A stretch of DNA of 64,000 nucleotides from an uncultured Phascolarctobacterium sp. (GTDB lineage Bacteria > Bacillota > Negativicutes > Acidaminococcales > Acidaminococcaceae), in assembly GCF_900753045.1 (NCBI RefSeq), contig NZ_CAADXO010000012.1:50305-114304 (forward strand), written 5' to 3'. This document shows, piece after piece, positions 25,814 to 33,940 of this stretch. Below the pieces are notes generated by a model. It searched no databases. It was not told the origin of the DNA and saw nothing but the letters and a program-made list of their open reading frames with translations. The translations under genes and the position numbers were made by a program. Within the stretch, counting starts at the first letter, position 1, and each line of letters opens with the position of its first letter.

Positions 25814-26098
25814 ATGGTGAAACATGACCTCTGTCATGTTGAGTGCTTAGAACCTACAAAGCACTACGATGAGCATTATGCGTCCATGATAGGCTTAGAG
25901 CCTATTGAGCTGATGCAGCTTGTGTTGACCTATGATGAATTTATTGGCTTTCTCAAAGGCAACATCATCAAATACACCCTGCGAGCCGGAAAGAAGCAAG
26001 GTGAAGCTGCGGAAAAGGATGTAGCTAAGGCTAAACGCTATACTGAATGGCTCGTAAAACTTGGCTATAAGATGCCAATCAATCCAAAGGAGGACTAA
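25814..26098 (+). CDS. DUF3310 protein (T7 gp1.7-like nucleotide kinase family)
   Basis: 94 residues. The DUF3310 pattern is visible: HYDEHYASMIGLEPIE at the front, then FLKGNIIKYTLRAGKK and EKDVAKAKRYTEWL. T7 gp1.7 carries this domain and acts as a dGMP/dTMP kinase; smaller stand-alone versions are common in phages. Start ATG 25814 behind GGAGG. It begins a run of nucleotide-supply genes with dut next (4 bp gap). Confidence 0.75.
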   Translation: MVKHDLCHVECLEPTKHYDEHYASMIGLEPIELMQLVLTYDEFIGFLKGNIIKYTLRAGKKQGEAAEKDVAKAKRYTEWLVKLGYKMPINPKED

Positions 26099-26102
26099 AA
26101 AT

Positions 26103-26600
26103 TTGGTAAACATTAAATTCAAAAAACTTGACCCTGAAGCCACTCTCCCCCAAGCAATGACAGGTGGAGCTGCTGGTCTTGACTTGGTTTGTCTTAACCG
26201 CATGGCGGTGACACCGAACCGCTGGTCTTCAAAGGCAGCTATCATTCACACAGGCTTGGCTATGGAGCTGCCTGAAGGCTATTATGCTGAGGTTGTCTTG
26301 CGCTCCTCTACAGGCAGAGACACAAAACTCAGACTTGCTAATCAGGTCGGTATTATTGATTCTGATTATCGTGGTGAAATCATGTTGTATGTGGAGAATT
26401 TAGGTGACCATCTTGAAATTATTGATGCTGGTCAAAGAATTGCGCAACTGTTGATTCACAAGATTGAAGAAGTGGTGATTGAAGAAGTCACTGATGAGCT
26501 GTCTAAGACTGAAAGAGGTCTTGAAAGTGGCAGTACAGGCAAAGGTACTAAACCTGCTGTGAAGACAAGAAGAACCAAGGAGGGAGCTAAGGATGCCTAA
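26103..26600 (+). CDS. dut: dUTPase
   Basis: Hydrolyses dUTP to dUMP, keeping uracil out of phage DNA and feeding thymidylate synthesis (ThyX at 33940). 165 residues from a TTG at 26103, nine bases after GGAGG. All five motifs of trimeric dUTPases are present: GGAAGLDLV, LRSSTGRD, NQVGIIDSDYRGEI, AGQRIAQLLI and RGLESGSTG. The C-terminus has an extra basic tail (KTRRTKEG). The next gene overlaps it by 8 bases. Confidence 0.93.
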   Translation: MVNIKFKKLDPEATLPQAMTGGAAGLDLVCLNRMAVTPNRWSSKAAIIHTGLAMELPEGYYAEVVLRSSTGRDTKLRLANQVGIIDSDYRGEIMLYVENLGDHLEIIDAGQRIAQLLIHKIEEVVIEEVTDELSKTERGLESGSTGKGTKPAVKTRRTKEGAKDA

Positions 26601-27009
26601 ATTTAAAGTTGGTGACAGAGTTATAGTACAACCATATAGCTATAGGGATGAGATTACAGGTACTATCATTAACGTCAGGGGGCAGTATTGTCTTTATGAT
26701 GTGGCATTAGATAAGCCTTTTTTAGAAAGCATGAAAACCTATCTTGCTGCTCCGGGTGAGCTTGCTCCTGCTAAGGAGGATAAGGCTAAGATTGTCTTCT
26801 ATGTAGACCCTAAAGAACGTGCTGTTCATTGTAAGTTTTTTGGTTCTATGGGTATGGTGGCTCATACCAAGGCTGTATGCAGCCCTGATGATGATTTTGA
26901 TTTTCTGACAGGTGTTCAGATTGCCCTGCAACGTATGCTGAAGGCACAGCATAAAGAGCTGGTACTTCCAGCACTTGGTAATGTTAAATTTATTGATTTC
27001 AAAAAATAA
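26593..27009 (+). CDS. Hypothetical protein with SH3/KOW-like N-terminus
   Basis: 138 residues, not recognised. The N-terminus FKVGDRVIVQPYSYRDEITGTIINVRG looks like a small beta-barrel of the KOW/SH3 type. The C-terminal half contains VQIALQRMLKAQHKEL. Located between dut and the ssDNA-binding protein in an unbroken gene run; probably part of DNA metabolism, but this is only context. Confidence 0.65.
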   Translation: MPKFKVGDRVIVQPYSYRDEITGTIINVRGQYCLYDVALDKPFLESMKTYLAAPGELAPAKEDKAKIVFYVDPKERAVHCKFFGSMGMVAHTKAVCSPDDDFDFLTGVQIALQRMLKAQHKELVLPALGNVKFIDFKK

Positions 27010-27024
27010 AGGAGAATAACAAAC

Positions 27025-27624
27025 ATGGCAAAGAATGATTTTGCACAAATTACAACCCCTGCTGGTGAAGCGGTGTACCCTAAGCTCCGCAGCACCGAAG
27101 TATTTGATGGCGAGGATACCGGAAAGTATGTCTGCGGTATCAAATTGTCTAAAGCAGACACTGATAAGCTGATTCAACGTATTGAAAACGAATGGGAGAT
27201 GGCTAAGAAGTCTCCCGACTTTGACGGCAAGCGTTATGGTCGCAACTCTGCACCTGCCCTTGGTTTCCATGAAGACAAAGATGGTGATATTGTCTTTAAG
27301 GCTAAGACCAATGCTGTTATCAAGACCAAAGCTGGTGAGGTTATCGAAAAGACTATGGCTGTCTTTGATAAGAAGGGTAAACCTATGGATGAAGAGATGG
27401 AAGTAGGCAATGGTTCTACCATCCGTCTGTGTATGCTTCTGCGCCCCTTCTATGCTTCTGCTACTGTCTATGGCATCCAACTGCTCCTGAAGGCTGTTCA
27501 GGTGCTGAACTATGTTGCTCCTGCTGCTGGTGCGGTATCTGCTGATGATTGTGGCTTTGATGTCGAAGAAGAATTTGACGAAGACAATCCCCCGTTTGCA
27601 ACCTCTGAGGGTGCAGACTTTTAA
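27025..27624 (+). CDS. Single-stranded DNA-binding protein (T7 gp2.5-like)
   Basis: 199 residues (T7 gp2.5 has 232). The core stretch GKYVCGIKLSKADTDKLIQ and the following RYGRNSAPALGFHEDKDGD fit the DUF2815/gp2.5 group. The C-terminus is strongly acidic (DVEEEFDEDNPPF) and ends in Phe, the feature that in T7 binds the polymerase and helicase. Lies directly before endonuclease I, as in T7. Confidence 0.88.
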   Translation: MAKNDFAQITTPAGEAVYPKLRSTEVFDGEDTGKYVCGIKLSKADTDKLIQRIENEWEMAKKSPDFDGKRYGRNSAPALGFHEDKDGDIVFKAKTNAVIKTKAGEVIEKTMAVFDKKGKPMDEEMEVGNGSTIRLCMLLRPFYASATVYGIQLLLKAVQVLNYVAPAAGAVSADDCGFDVEEEFDEDNPPFATSEGADF

Positions 27625-27630
27625 GAGCCT

Positions 27631-28098
27631 ATGGCTATTAAATTTAATCGTAGAGGTGGCTTTGCTACCCTCAACAAACCCTATCGTAGCGGTTTAGAAG
27701 ACCGCCTTGCACAGCAACTTGAAAACGCAGGTGTACCTAAGGTGTACGAAAAATACTCTATCGCCTATGAGATTCCTGCTACAAAGCATCATTATACCCC
27801 TGATTTCATTCTGCCTAATGGTATCATCATTGAAGCCAAGGGTATCTTTGAAGCTGCTGACCGCAAGAAACATCTGCTTATCAGACAACAATATCCGAAT
27901 TTAGACATACGCTTTGTATTCTCCAACGCTAAGACAAGAATTGGCACAGGTGCAAAGACAACTGTGGCTGAATGGTGTGAGAAGCATGGTTTCCAATACG
28001 CCAGCCGTGAGATTCCCTCTCGCTGGTTCAAAGAGACCATGAAGGACACCAATGGTCTTGTCCTGCGTGGAAAAGGTGAGCGTATTGTCACTCTTTAA
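27631..28098 (+). CDS. Endonuclease I, Holliday junction resolvase (T7 gp3-like)
   Basis: 155 residues (T7: 149). Clear likeness to T7 gp3 including the active-site pattern: FRSGLED-like YRSGLEDRLAQQLE, TPDFILPNGIIIEAKG (Asp and E-x-K) and DRKKHLLIRQQYPNLDIRFVF. It cuts branched DNA before packaging and helps degrade host DNA. The next gene starts inside its end. Confidence 0.95.
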   Translation: MAIKFNRRGGFATLNKPYRSGLEDRLAQQLENAGVPKVYEKYSIAYEIPATKHHYTPDFILPNGIIIEAKGIFEAADRKKHLLIRQQYPNLDIRFVFSNAKTRIGTGAKTTVAEWCEKHGFQYASREIPSRWFKETMKDTNGLVLRGKGERIVTL

Positions 28099-28426
28099 AT
28101 TCAAAGAGCGCACTAAGACCACACAGATATGTGTTGTCTTACGAAACCTAAAGGGTAAGCGCAAAGGTGAGCTGTTTAGGGCAGCTTACAGACAAGGTGA
28201 AGTTGACACAGGCTTTCATTTTATTGTCTTCAACAATGGTCTTTTTGAGACCGACAGAGAAATAAAGGCAGTTGCCGGATATAATCTGCCTGAATGTGAG
28301 ACTTCTGTGTATGTCTTAGCTGATACGTTAGGACGAAAGAAAATATCCGATGCTCAGCAGTATGTACTGAATGAGCTGAAGGCACACTATAATGTGCCTA
28401 TAAAATTTATTACTGACGAGGTGTAA
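28085..28426 (+). CDS. T7 lysozyme (gp3.5) homologue lacking zinc ligands
   Basis: 113 residues from a TTG at 28085 with AAGGTGAG upstream. It sits exactly where T7 has gene 3.5 and keeps its framework: FKFKERTKTTQICVV against FKQRESTDAIFVH, DTGFHFIVFNNGLFETDRE against DVGYHFIIKRDGTVEAGRD, then AGYN and a SVYVL strand. The amidase zinc site is gone: the first His (VHCSA in T7) is replaced by VVLRN, the C-terminal His/Cys ligands are missing, and Tyr46 is Phe. It therefore should not cut peptidoglycan. T7 gp3.5 also inhibits T7 RNA polymerase; that role may be all that is left. Confidence 0.8.
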   Translation: MSLFKFKERTKTTQICVVLRNLKGKRKGELFRAAYRQGEVDTGFHFIVFNNGLFETDREIKAVAGYNLPECETSVYVLADTLGRKKISDAQQYVLNELKAHYNVPIKFITDEV

Positions 28427-28429
28427 CTT

Positions 28430-30046
28430 ATGGAGACACATCAACCCTGCCCTGCTTGTGGCAGCCATGATGCCCTAACCATATATGAAGATGGACACAG
28501 TTATTGTTTTTCATGCAACACCTACTTTCGCAGCGACAAGGAGGAGAAAAAATTGTCAAGTGGTTTAAAGAAACAAGGTCTGATAGACCTACAGGACATG
28601 GTGGTCTCCCCCTTGCCTAAGCGAAAACTGACAAAACAAACCTGCGCCAAATACGGCTACTTTACCTCTAAGGTGCATGGTCAGCCTGTGCAGGTTGCTT
28701 GTTACTATGATGATGATAACAAACTCTTGGGGCAGAAAATCAGATATGCTGATAAGACCTTTGAAGCTAGAGGTTCTTTTAGTGAGCGATTCTTTGGGCA
28801 ACATCTGTTCCAAGGTGGCGGTAAGAAGCTGGTAGTGACCGAGGGTGAGATTGATTGTCTTACTGTCTCGCAGGTACAGGGTAACAAATATCCTGTTGTG
28901 AGTATTCCTACAGGTGCTGCTAGTGCTGCTAAGGTCTTCAGAGCTAACTTTAATTGGCTAGAGAGCTTTGAGGAAGTCATTGTTATGTTTGATATGGATG
29001 ATGCTGGACGTAAAGCAGTTAAGGCTGTTAGTGGTATCCTGTCACCTAACAAACTTAAGATAGCATGGTTGCCTTGCAAAGACCCTAATGAATGTTTGCA
29101 GGAAGGCAAGGCTGATGCTGTTGTTAAAGCTGTTTGGGAAGCTAAGACATACACCCCTGCTGACATCATCAAAGGTGATGAGCTGTGGGAGGTATTGTCT
29201 AAGCATGAAGAATCCCTGAACTACCCCCTGCCTTGGGACATCCCACTGCAAAACATGACTGATGGGTTACGAAAAGGTGAGCTGGTAGTTATCACAGCAG
29301 GCACAGGTATAGGCAAAACTACGTTCGTTAGACAACTAGCCTATCATCTTGGTACAGAGTGCTATTGTAAAGTAGGTATGCTGATGTTGGAAGAAAATGT
29401 TAAGCACACCGCCAATGGTCTTGTGTGTCTTAAGCTTGGCAAACCTGCCCATAGACCTATCATTGACAGTGAGTACAAAAAAGCATTTGAAGACATCATG
29501 GATAATTTTGTCTTCTACAATCACTTCGGCTCGCTGGAATGTGAAGACCTCTTGCAGACCATCCGTTACATGGTGACAGGTGAGCAGGTGGATTTTGTTG
29601 TCTTAGACCACATCTCCATTGCTATCAGCGGTCTTGACATTGAGAATGAGCGTAAGGCTACTGATGTACTTATGACGAAACTTCGTTCGCTTGTAGAAGA
29701 AACAGGTGTAGGAATGTTGGTTGTCTCTCACCTGCGCAGAACTGATGGCACTCCTGCTGAAGAAGGTGGAGCACTCTCCCTCTCACATCTGCGTGGTTCG
29801 CAAGCAATCTCACAGCTCTCTGATGCTGTGTGGGGTCTTGAAAGAAACCAGCAGGATGAGGGAATGAAGAAGAATCTTGTACGTGTGAGGGTGCTGAAGA
29901 ACAGATATAGTGGTGATACAGGTATCGCCGGATACCTTGCATATGACAAGGAACATAATATCTTAAAAGCTGTAAAGGACTTATCAGAGTATGAAGCACC
30001 TGCATGTCCTTTTGATACTGATGAAACAGAGAAAGGAGATTTTTAG
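28430..30046 (+). CDS. Primase-helicase (T7 gp4-like)
   Basis: 538 residues (T7: 566). An N-terminal zinc finger (CPACGSHDAL...YCFSCNTYF) is followed by a TOPRIM primase core (LVVTEGEIDCLTVSQ, VIVMFDMDDAGRKAV) and a RecA-like hexameric helicase (P-loop VITAGTGIGKTTFVRQ, FVVLDHISIAISG, LRGSQAISQLSDAVWGLERNQ). The acidic C-terminus (DTDETEKGDF) ends in Phe like T7 gp4. It unwinds DNA and primes the lagging strand for the phage polymerase. Confidence 0.96.
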   Translation: METHQPCPACGSHDALTIYEDGHSYCFSCNTYFRSDKEEKKLSSGLKKQGLIDLQDMVVSPLPKRKLTKQTCAKYGYFTSKVHGQPVQVACYYDDDNKLLGQKIRYADKTFEARGSFSERFFGQHLFQGGGKKLVVTEGEIDCLTVSQVQGNKYPVVSIPTGAASAAKVFRANFNWLESFEEVIVMFDMDDAGRKAVKAVSGILSPNKLKIAWLPCKDPNECLQEGKADAVVKAVWEAKTYTPADIIKGDELWEVLSKHEESLNYPLPWDIPLQNMTDGLRKGELVVITAGTGIGKTTFVRQLAYHLGTECYCKVGMLMLEENVKHTANGLVCLKLGKPAHRPIIDSEYKKAFEDIMDNFVFYNHFGSLECEDLLQTIRYMVTGEQVDFVVLDHISIAISGLDIENERKATDVLMTKLRSLVEETGVGMLVVSHLRRTDGTPAEEGGALSLSHLRGSQAISQLSDAVWGLERNQQDEGMKKNLVRVRVLKNRYSGDTGIAGYLAYDKEHNILKAVKDLSEYEAPACPFDTDETEKGDF

Positions 30047-30280
30047 ATGTTTGAAATCTTAGAAAAGCTTATTGATTGGTGTACTTCCCTGCTGTCTTGG
30101 TTGTCTCGTAAGCAGGTAGAAGCTGCTAAGGCTCGCATTAAGAACTGCAATAGCATGATTCATAGTGCCAATAAAGCTAAGATGGCATATTTGCAGAAGC
30201 ATGAGAAGACAATCAATGCTCTTGAAAATGAGCGTGAGCGTATGGAATACTTCTTGTCACAAGATGCTGTGGAGCTGTAA
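30047..30280 (+). CDS. Small coiled-coil protein between helicase and polymerase
   Basis: 77 residues: an amphipathic N-terminus (FEILEKLIDWCTSLLSWL), then a long charged helix with coiled-coil character up to ENERERMEYFLSQ. It begins one base after the helicase stop. No family recognised. Confidence 0.65.
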   Translation: MFEILEKLIDWCTSLLSWLSRKQVEAAKARIKNCNSMIHSANKAKMAYLQKHEKTINALENERERMEYFLSQDAVEL

Positions 30281-30283
30281 GCT

Positions 30284-31630
30284 ATGCTCTACTTTGATAT
30301 TGAAACCGATGGTCTGCTGGACAATGTTACTAAAGGGCATTGTCTAGTAATCATCGACGAACAGAACAACATCTCAGCTTACAGACCTGATGATTTTAAA
30401 AAAGGAGCTATGCGATTAATCGCTGCTCTGAGGGATGGAGAAAGCATCTGCGGGCATAACATCATCAATTATGACTGTGCTGTCTTAGCTAAGCTCTATC
30501 CCGAGTTTCGCATAAAGCGAGAATGGAGACCACAAGTTTTAGATACCCTTGTGCTGTCACGTCTTATCTGTGGCAACATAGAAGATACTGACCACGCTAG
30601 GGTACGTAATGGTACACTCCCTGCTAAATTGATTGGTAGACAATCACTAAAGGCATGGGGTTATCGCCTTGGGGAACTTAAAGGTACGTATGGTGAGCAA
30701 GAGGATGCATGGGATTCTTTCAGTGAGGAAATGCTCTCCTATTGTGTGCAGGATGTCACTGTTACCAAGAAGCTCTATACATACCTCATGAAGATTGGTG
30801 CACCTGCTAAGGCTATAGAGCTGGAGCATCAAGCACAATGGCTGATGTCTAAGCAGGAGCGGAATGGTTTTGTCTTTGACTTAGAAAAGGCAGAAAAGCT
30901 GAGGGAAACCTTAGAATTGCGCTATGCTGTGTTGTCTTCTCAGCTTGTGGCTATTGTGCCACAGATACCTGATAAGGTCTTTATACCAAAAAGAGATAAC
31001 AAACGCTTAGGGTATAAAGCAGGTGTACCTATTCAAAGATATAAGGACTTCAATCCTAGTAGCAGACAGCAGGTAGCATGGGTGCTGGAGCATCAATTCA
31101 ACTACTTGCCGGAAAACGAAGACTGCTATGAGGATGAACGCCTGAAGATTGATGGTGATACCTTTAAGTTTATTAAGGGTGATGAAAATGCCCCACAAGA
31201 ACTAAGAGACTTAGCTGCTGTCTTTGAGGAGTATCTTATGGTGGCTAAGCGGTTAGGTCAGCTTGCCACAGGTAACCAAGCATGGCTGAAGCATGTTAAG
31301 GCTGATGGTAGAATCCATGGTAGCGTAAATCCTTGTGGTACAGTAACAGGACGTGCTACCCATGCGAACCCTAATGTTGCCCAAGTCCCCCACGTTGGTA
31401 GTCCTTATGGTCAAGAGTGCAGGGAATTGTTTAGAGCACCTGAGGGTTGGTTTGAGGTAGGTGTAGATGCCTGTGGCTTGGAGCTTAGGTGTCTTGCACA
31501 CTATCTTTATCCCTATGATAAAGGTGCTTATGCCCATGTTATCTTGAATGGTGATATTCATACATTGAATCAACAGGCTGCTGGGTTACCTACTAGAAAC
31601 GCAGCTAAGACATTTATATATGCGTTCCTT
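30284..31630 (+). CDS. DNA polymerase (T7 gp5-like), exon 1
   Basis: 449 codons. Family A polymerase: the 3'-5' exonuclease begins with YFDIETDGLLDNVTKGHC and the polymerase domain carries GVDACGLELRCLAHYL (motif A) and PTRNAAKTFIYAFL (first half of motif B). The exon ends at 31630 after TTC CTT; without splicing the frame stops four codons later. Joined to exon 2 the protein is 618 residues against 704 in T7. The thumb lacks most of the ~76-residue loop that binds thioredoxin in T7: only ~35 residues separate the equivalent flanks. Start ATG 30284. Confidence 0.95.
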
Positions 31631-32285
31631 AAAATGCACTATTGAGGAACTAAAACCCATTGAAAACGGTGAAACTCTCACTGAGACAATACCGTGCTAA
31701 GATTTTGGAGGAAATGTGAATAGATGAACAAAACTAATCATTATAGAGGTGCAGAAAATCCACAGTATAAATATGGTGCTGGTGTCTTTGTTAGAAAAAG
31801 GACAGAGATAAAAGAACGTATTGGTAAATGTGAACGCTGTGGTAAAGATTTGACTAATGCAGGACATTATGAGTGGTGTGTGCATCATAAAAACCATAAC
31901 CATTATGATAACACTGAGGGTAATTATGAGTTATTATGCAAGAAGTGCCATCAATTAGAGCATCAATGTGTAAAGAATATCCCTAAATCATATGAAAAAG
32001 TATGTGAACTCTGTGGAGATACCTTTACTGCAAAAGCACATAATCAAAAATATTGCCCTGGCTGTCTCAAAGTCCAACGAAATATGCGCCGATATAGAAG
32101 TTTTGAGCAAATAAAAGCATATATCCTTCAAAATAAAGTGTAACGACTATTCCGTAAGGAAGTACAGCACAAGCTAATGGTGCTGGAAGTGGTGGGCATT
32201 GATGATATAGTCTATTCTCATAGGTGACTATGAGCAGTTTCTTAGAAAACGCTTGGGGACTTGCGAACCCTAGGGAATAATTAAG
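31631..32285 (+). ncRNA. Group I intron (td-like, subgroup IA2) in the DNA polymerase gene
   Basis: 655 nt. P1: exon end GTTCCTT pairs with GAGGAAC (31644-31650), leaving a U-G pair at the splice site; the last intron base is G. P10: intron CACTAT (31637-31642) pairs with exon-2 ATGGTG. The core resembles phage T4 td: ACGGTGAAACTCTC...GACAATACCGTGCTAA before the inner gene, P7 GACTA (32145) with TAGTC (32208), P8 AGCAC/GTGCT, and P9 CTCATAGGTGACTATGAG (32217-32234). The endonuclease gene fills the P6 region as in td, and its stop codon touches P7. Splicing restores the motif B reading frame exactly. Confidence 0.92.
31724..32143 (+). CDS. Intron-encoded HNH homing endonuclease
   Basis: 139 residues. 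HNH core: EWCVHHKNHNHYDNTEGNYELLCKKCHQLEH, with the HH pair, the Asn and the final His. Zinc-type Cys pairs lie before it (CERCGKDL) and after it (CELCGDTF, CPGC). The N-terminus YRGAENPQYKYG is common in phage HNH enzymes. It probably cuts intron-less polymerase genes near motif B to spread the intron. Start ATG 31724 with GGAGG 15 bases upstream, so translation may be weak by design. Confidence 0.9.
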   Translation: MNKTNHYRGAENPQYKYGAGVFVRKRTEIKERIGKCERCGKDLTNAGHYEWCVHHKNHNHYDNTEGNYELLCKKCHQLEHQCVKNIPKSYEKVCELCGDTFTAKAHNQKYCPGCLKVQRNMRRYRSFEQIKAYILQNKV

Positions 32286-32795
32286 TATGGTGCTGGTGAT
32301 AAAGCTATTGGTAAACAGCTTGGTGGGGATGAAAAGGTTGGCAAGCAGGTAAAGAACAAATTCCTGAAGGCTACCCCTGCTATCAAGATGCTGCGTGAAG
32401 CTGTCAAGAATACACTCGTGGTTGAGTACCACGGAAAAATTAAAGAATGGAAACGAAAATATTTAAGAGGGTTGGATGGCAGACATCTCCATGTGAGAAG
32501 TCTACATTCAGCTCTCAATTTGCTTTTACAGTCCTGTGGTGCATTGATATGTAAAAAATGGATATGCCTATGGGAAGAAAACATGATTAAAGCTGGCTAT
32601 GACCATGGAAAAGATTTTCAATTCATGGCATGGGTGCATGATGAGGGGCAAGTAGCTTGCAGAACCGAAGCTATTGCTGAAGAAGCTGTGAGAATTGCCC
32701 AAGAATCTATGAGACAAACACAAGAATATTATGGAATCAGATGCCAATTAGATACCGAGGGAAAGATTGGTAAAAATTGGTATGATTGCCACTAG
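32286..32795 (+). CDS. DNA polymerase (T7 gp5-like), exon 2
   Basis: 169 codons plus stop, starting with TAT GGT GCT GGT, which completes motif B as ...TFIYAFL-YGAGDKAIG (T7: TFIYGFLYGAGDEKIG). Contains HVRSLHSALNLLLQSCGALICK and motif C AWVHDEGQVACRTE with the catalytic Asp; ends in WYDCH against WAICH in T7. Residue Gly follows the HDE where T7 has Ile. Confidence 0.94.
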   Translation, partial: YGAGDKAIGKQLGGDEKVGKQVKNKFLKATPAIKMLREAVKNTLVVEYHGKIKEWKRKYLRGLDGRHLHVRSLHSALNLLLQSCGALICKKWICLWEENMIKAGYDHGKDFQFMAWVHDEGQVACRTEAIAEEAVRIAQESMRQTQEYYGIRCQLDTEGKIGKNWYDCH

Positions 32796-32807
32796 GAGGT
32801 TATTACA

Positions 32808-33437
32808 ATAAAGATATTAGTAGCATGTGAAGAAAGTCAACGTGTAACCATTGAGTTACGTAAGTTAGGGCATGAAGCCTATAGTTGCGACATCATCCCT
32901 TGTAGTGGGGGGCATCCTGAATGGCACTTGCAGCAGGATGTTATCCCATTGTTGAAAGAGAAGTGGGATATGATTATTGCTTTTCCACCTTGTACCTATT
33001 TCACAACAGCAGGTGCATGTCGCATGTTTCATAAAGTAGAGGGTGTTAGCATCCTGGACGAAGAACGCTATGCTAATGCTATGAAGATGAAAGCATTGTT
33101 TTTAGCTATCTATGAAGCAGATTGTCCTTATATTTGTATTGAGAATCCTACTCCTATGAAAGTGGTAGGACTTCCTCCTCATTCACAAGTTATTCAACCC
33201 TATCAGTTTGGGCATCCGTGGAGCAAAAGAACTTTATTATGGTTAAAAGGTCTTCCACCTTTGAAGGCTACATGTGTGGTTGAACCCACAATGGGAAGTT
33301 GGGTTAATGGTTCAGCAGATGCCTACAAGAAAGCTAATGGAAAGCACAATGGCAAAAGTTCTGCTATTGAGCGTAGTAAGACCTTTGAGGGTATTGCTAG
33401 AGCTATGGCAGAGCAATGGGCAGGAAAGAATGTTTAA
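32808..33437 (+). CDS. DNA (cytosine-5) methyltransferase-like protein, AUA start
   Basis: 209 residues. The first strand ILVACEESQRV (SAM-binding region), then AFPPCTYFTTAG (Pro-Cys catalytic loop pattern of C5-methylases) and CIENPTPMKVVG (ENV-like motif). Members of this phage family are annotated as DNA cytosine methylases; the target is unknown and activity unproven, as the protein is short. The only start that fits the ribosome site (AGGAGG, then 8 bases) is ATA at 32808, giving (M)KILVACEES; the first in-frame ATG is 40 codons later, inside the fold. Ends overlapping the next gene. Confidence 0.75.
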   Translation: MKILVACEESQRVTIELRKLGHEAYSCDIIPCSGGHPEWHLQQDVIPLLKEKWDMIIAFPPCTYFTTAGACRMFHKVEGVSILDEERYANAMKMKALFLAIYEADCPYICIENPTPMKVVGLPPHSQVIQPYQFGHPWSKRTLLWLKGLPPLKATCVVEPTMGSWVNGSADAYKKANGKHNGKSSAIERSKTFEGIARAMAEQWAGKNV

Positions 33438-33816
33438 CATCCCCACTCTACTCTTAGTCATATGCACCGCCTATACCCCTGCCTTGGACGAATGTGGGAA
33501 GACCGATGGCATTACAGCAAGTGGACACCCTGCAATCATGGGGCAAACAGTAGCCTGTGATGGACTACCTCTAGGAACTGAGGTGGTTATTGATGGTCAC
33601 AGCTACATTGTTCAGGACAGGTTCGGCGGTGATTATGGTAAGACAAAAATTGATATATTTATGAACACTAAAGCAGAAGCCTTTAGGTTCGGAAGACAAA
33701 CAAAAATTGTGGAGGTAAAGCCTTATGTCGAAACAAAAGCAACCTTTTGTGCCAAAGATTGGTCAGAAGGTCTATATCAAACGTCAGAACTCCTTAGGAG
33801 AACCTATCTATTTTGA
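33430..33816 (+). CDS. 3D-domain protein (double-psi barrel, possible murein transglycosylase)
   Basis: 128 residues. Short hydrophobic N-terminus (IPTLLLVICTAYTPA), then the 3D-domain pattern: CTAYTPALDECGKTDGITASG, LPLGTEVVIDG, QDRFGG and KIDIFMNTKAEA with the conserved Asp residues. 3D domains occur in MltA-type lytic transglycosylases and resuscitation proteins. It sits among replication genes rather than with lysis genes. The next gene starts 92 bases before its stop, so the C-terminal third is double-coding. Confidence 0.75.
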   Translation: MFNIPTLLLVICTAYTPALDECGKTDGITASGHPAIMGQTVACDGLPLGTEVVIDGHSYIVQDRFGGDYGKTKIDIFMNTKAEAFRFGRQTKIVEVKPYVETKATFCAKDWSEGLYQTSELLRRTYLF

Positions 33817-33940
33817 GGGTGAGGTAACAAGAATCCGTGTGGAAGTTAAGTGTAAGCAAGGTAGTTTCAGAACTGTAGCTTCACCTCATACTTTAGAGAC
33901 CAAAGCAAAAGGTCTTGTAGCAGGAGGTGACCTGTTCTGA
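33725..33940 (+). CDS. Small basic protein with SH3-like pattern
   Basis: 71 residues; ATG 33725 follows GGAGG by 9 bases. FVPKIGQKVYIKRQNSLGEPIYFEGEVTRIRVEVKC looks like an SH3-like barrel. Its first 92 bases overlap the 3D-domain gene in another frame, and its last base overlaps the thyX start. Function unknown. Confidence 0.65.
   Translation: MSKQKQPFVPKIGQKVYIKRQNSLGEPIYFEGEVTRIRVEVKCKQGSFRTVASPHTLETKAKGLVAGGDLF

Noticed and set aside
32286..32795. Frameshifted or broken DNA polymerase gene
   Set aside because: The interruption has all marks of a group I intron and the exons join in frame at a conserved motif, so the gene is split, not broken.
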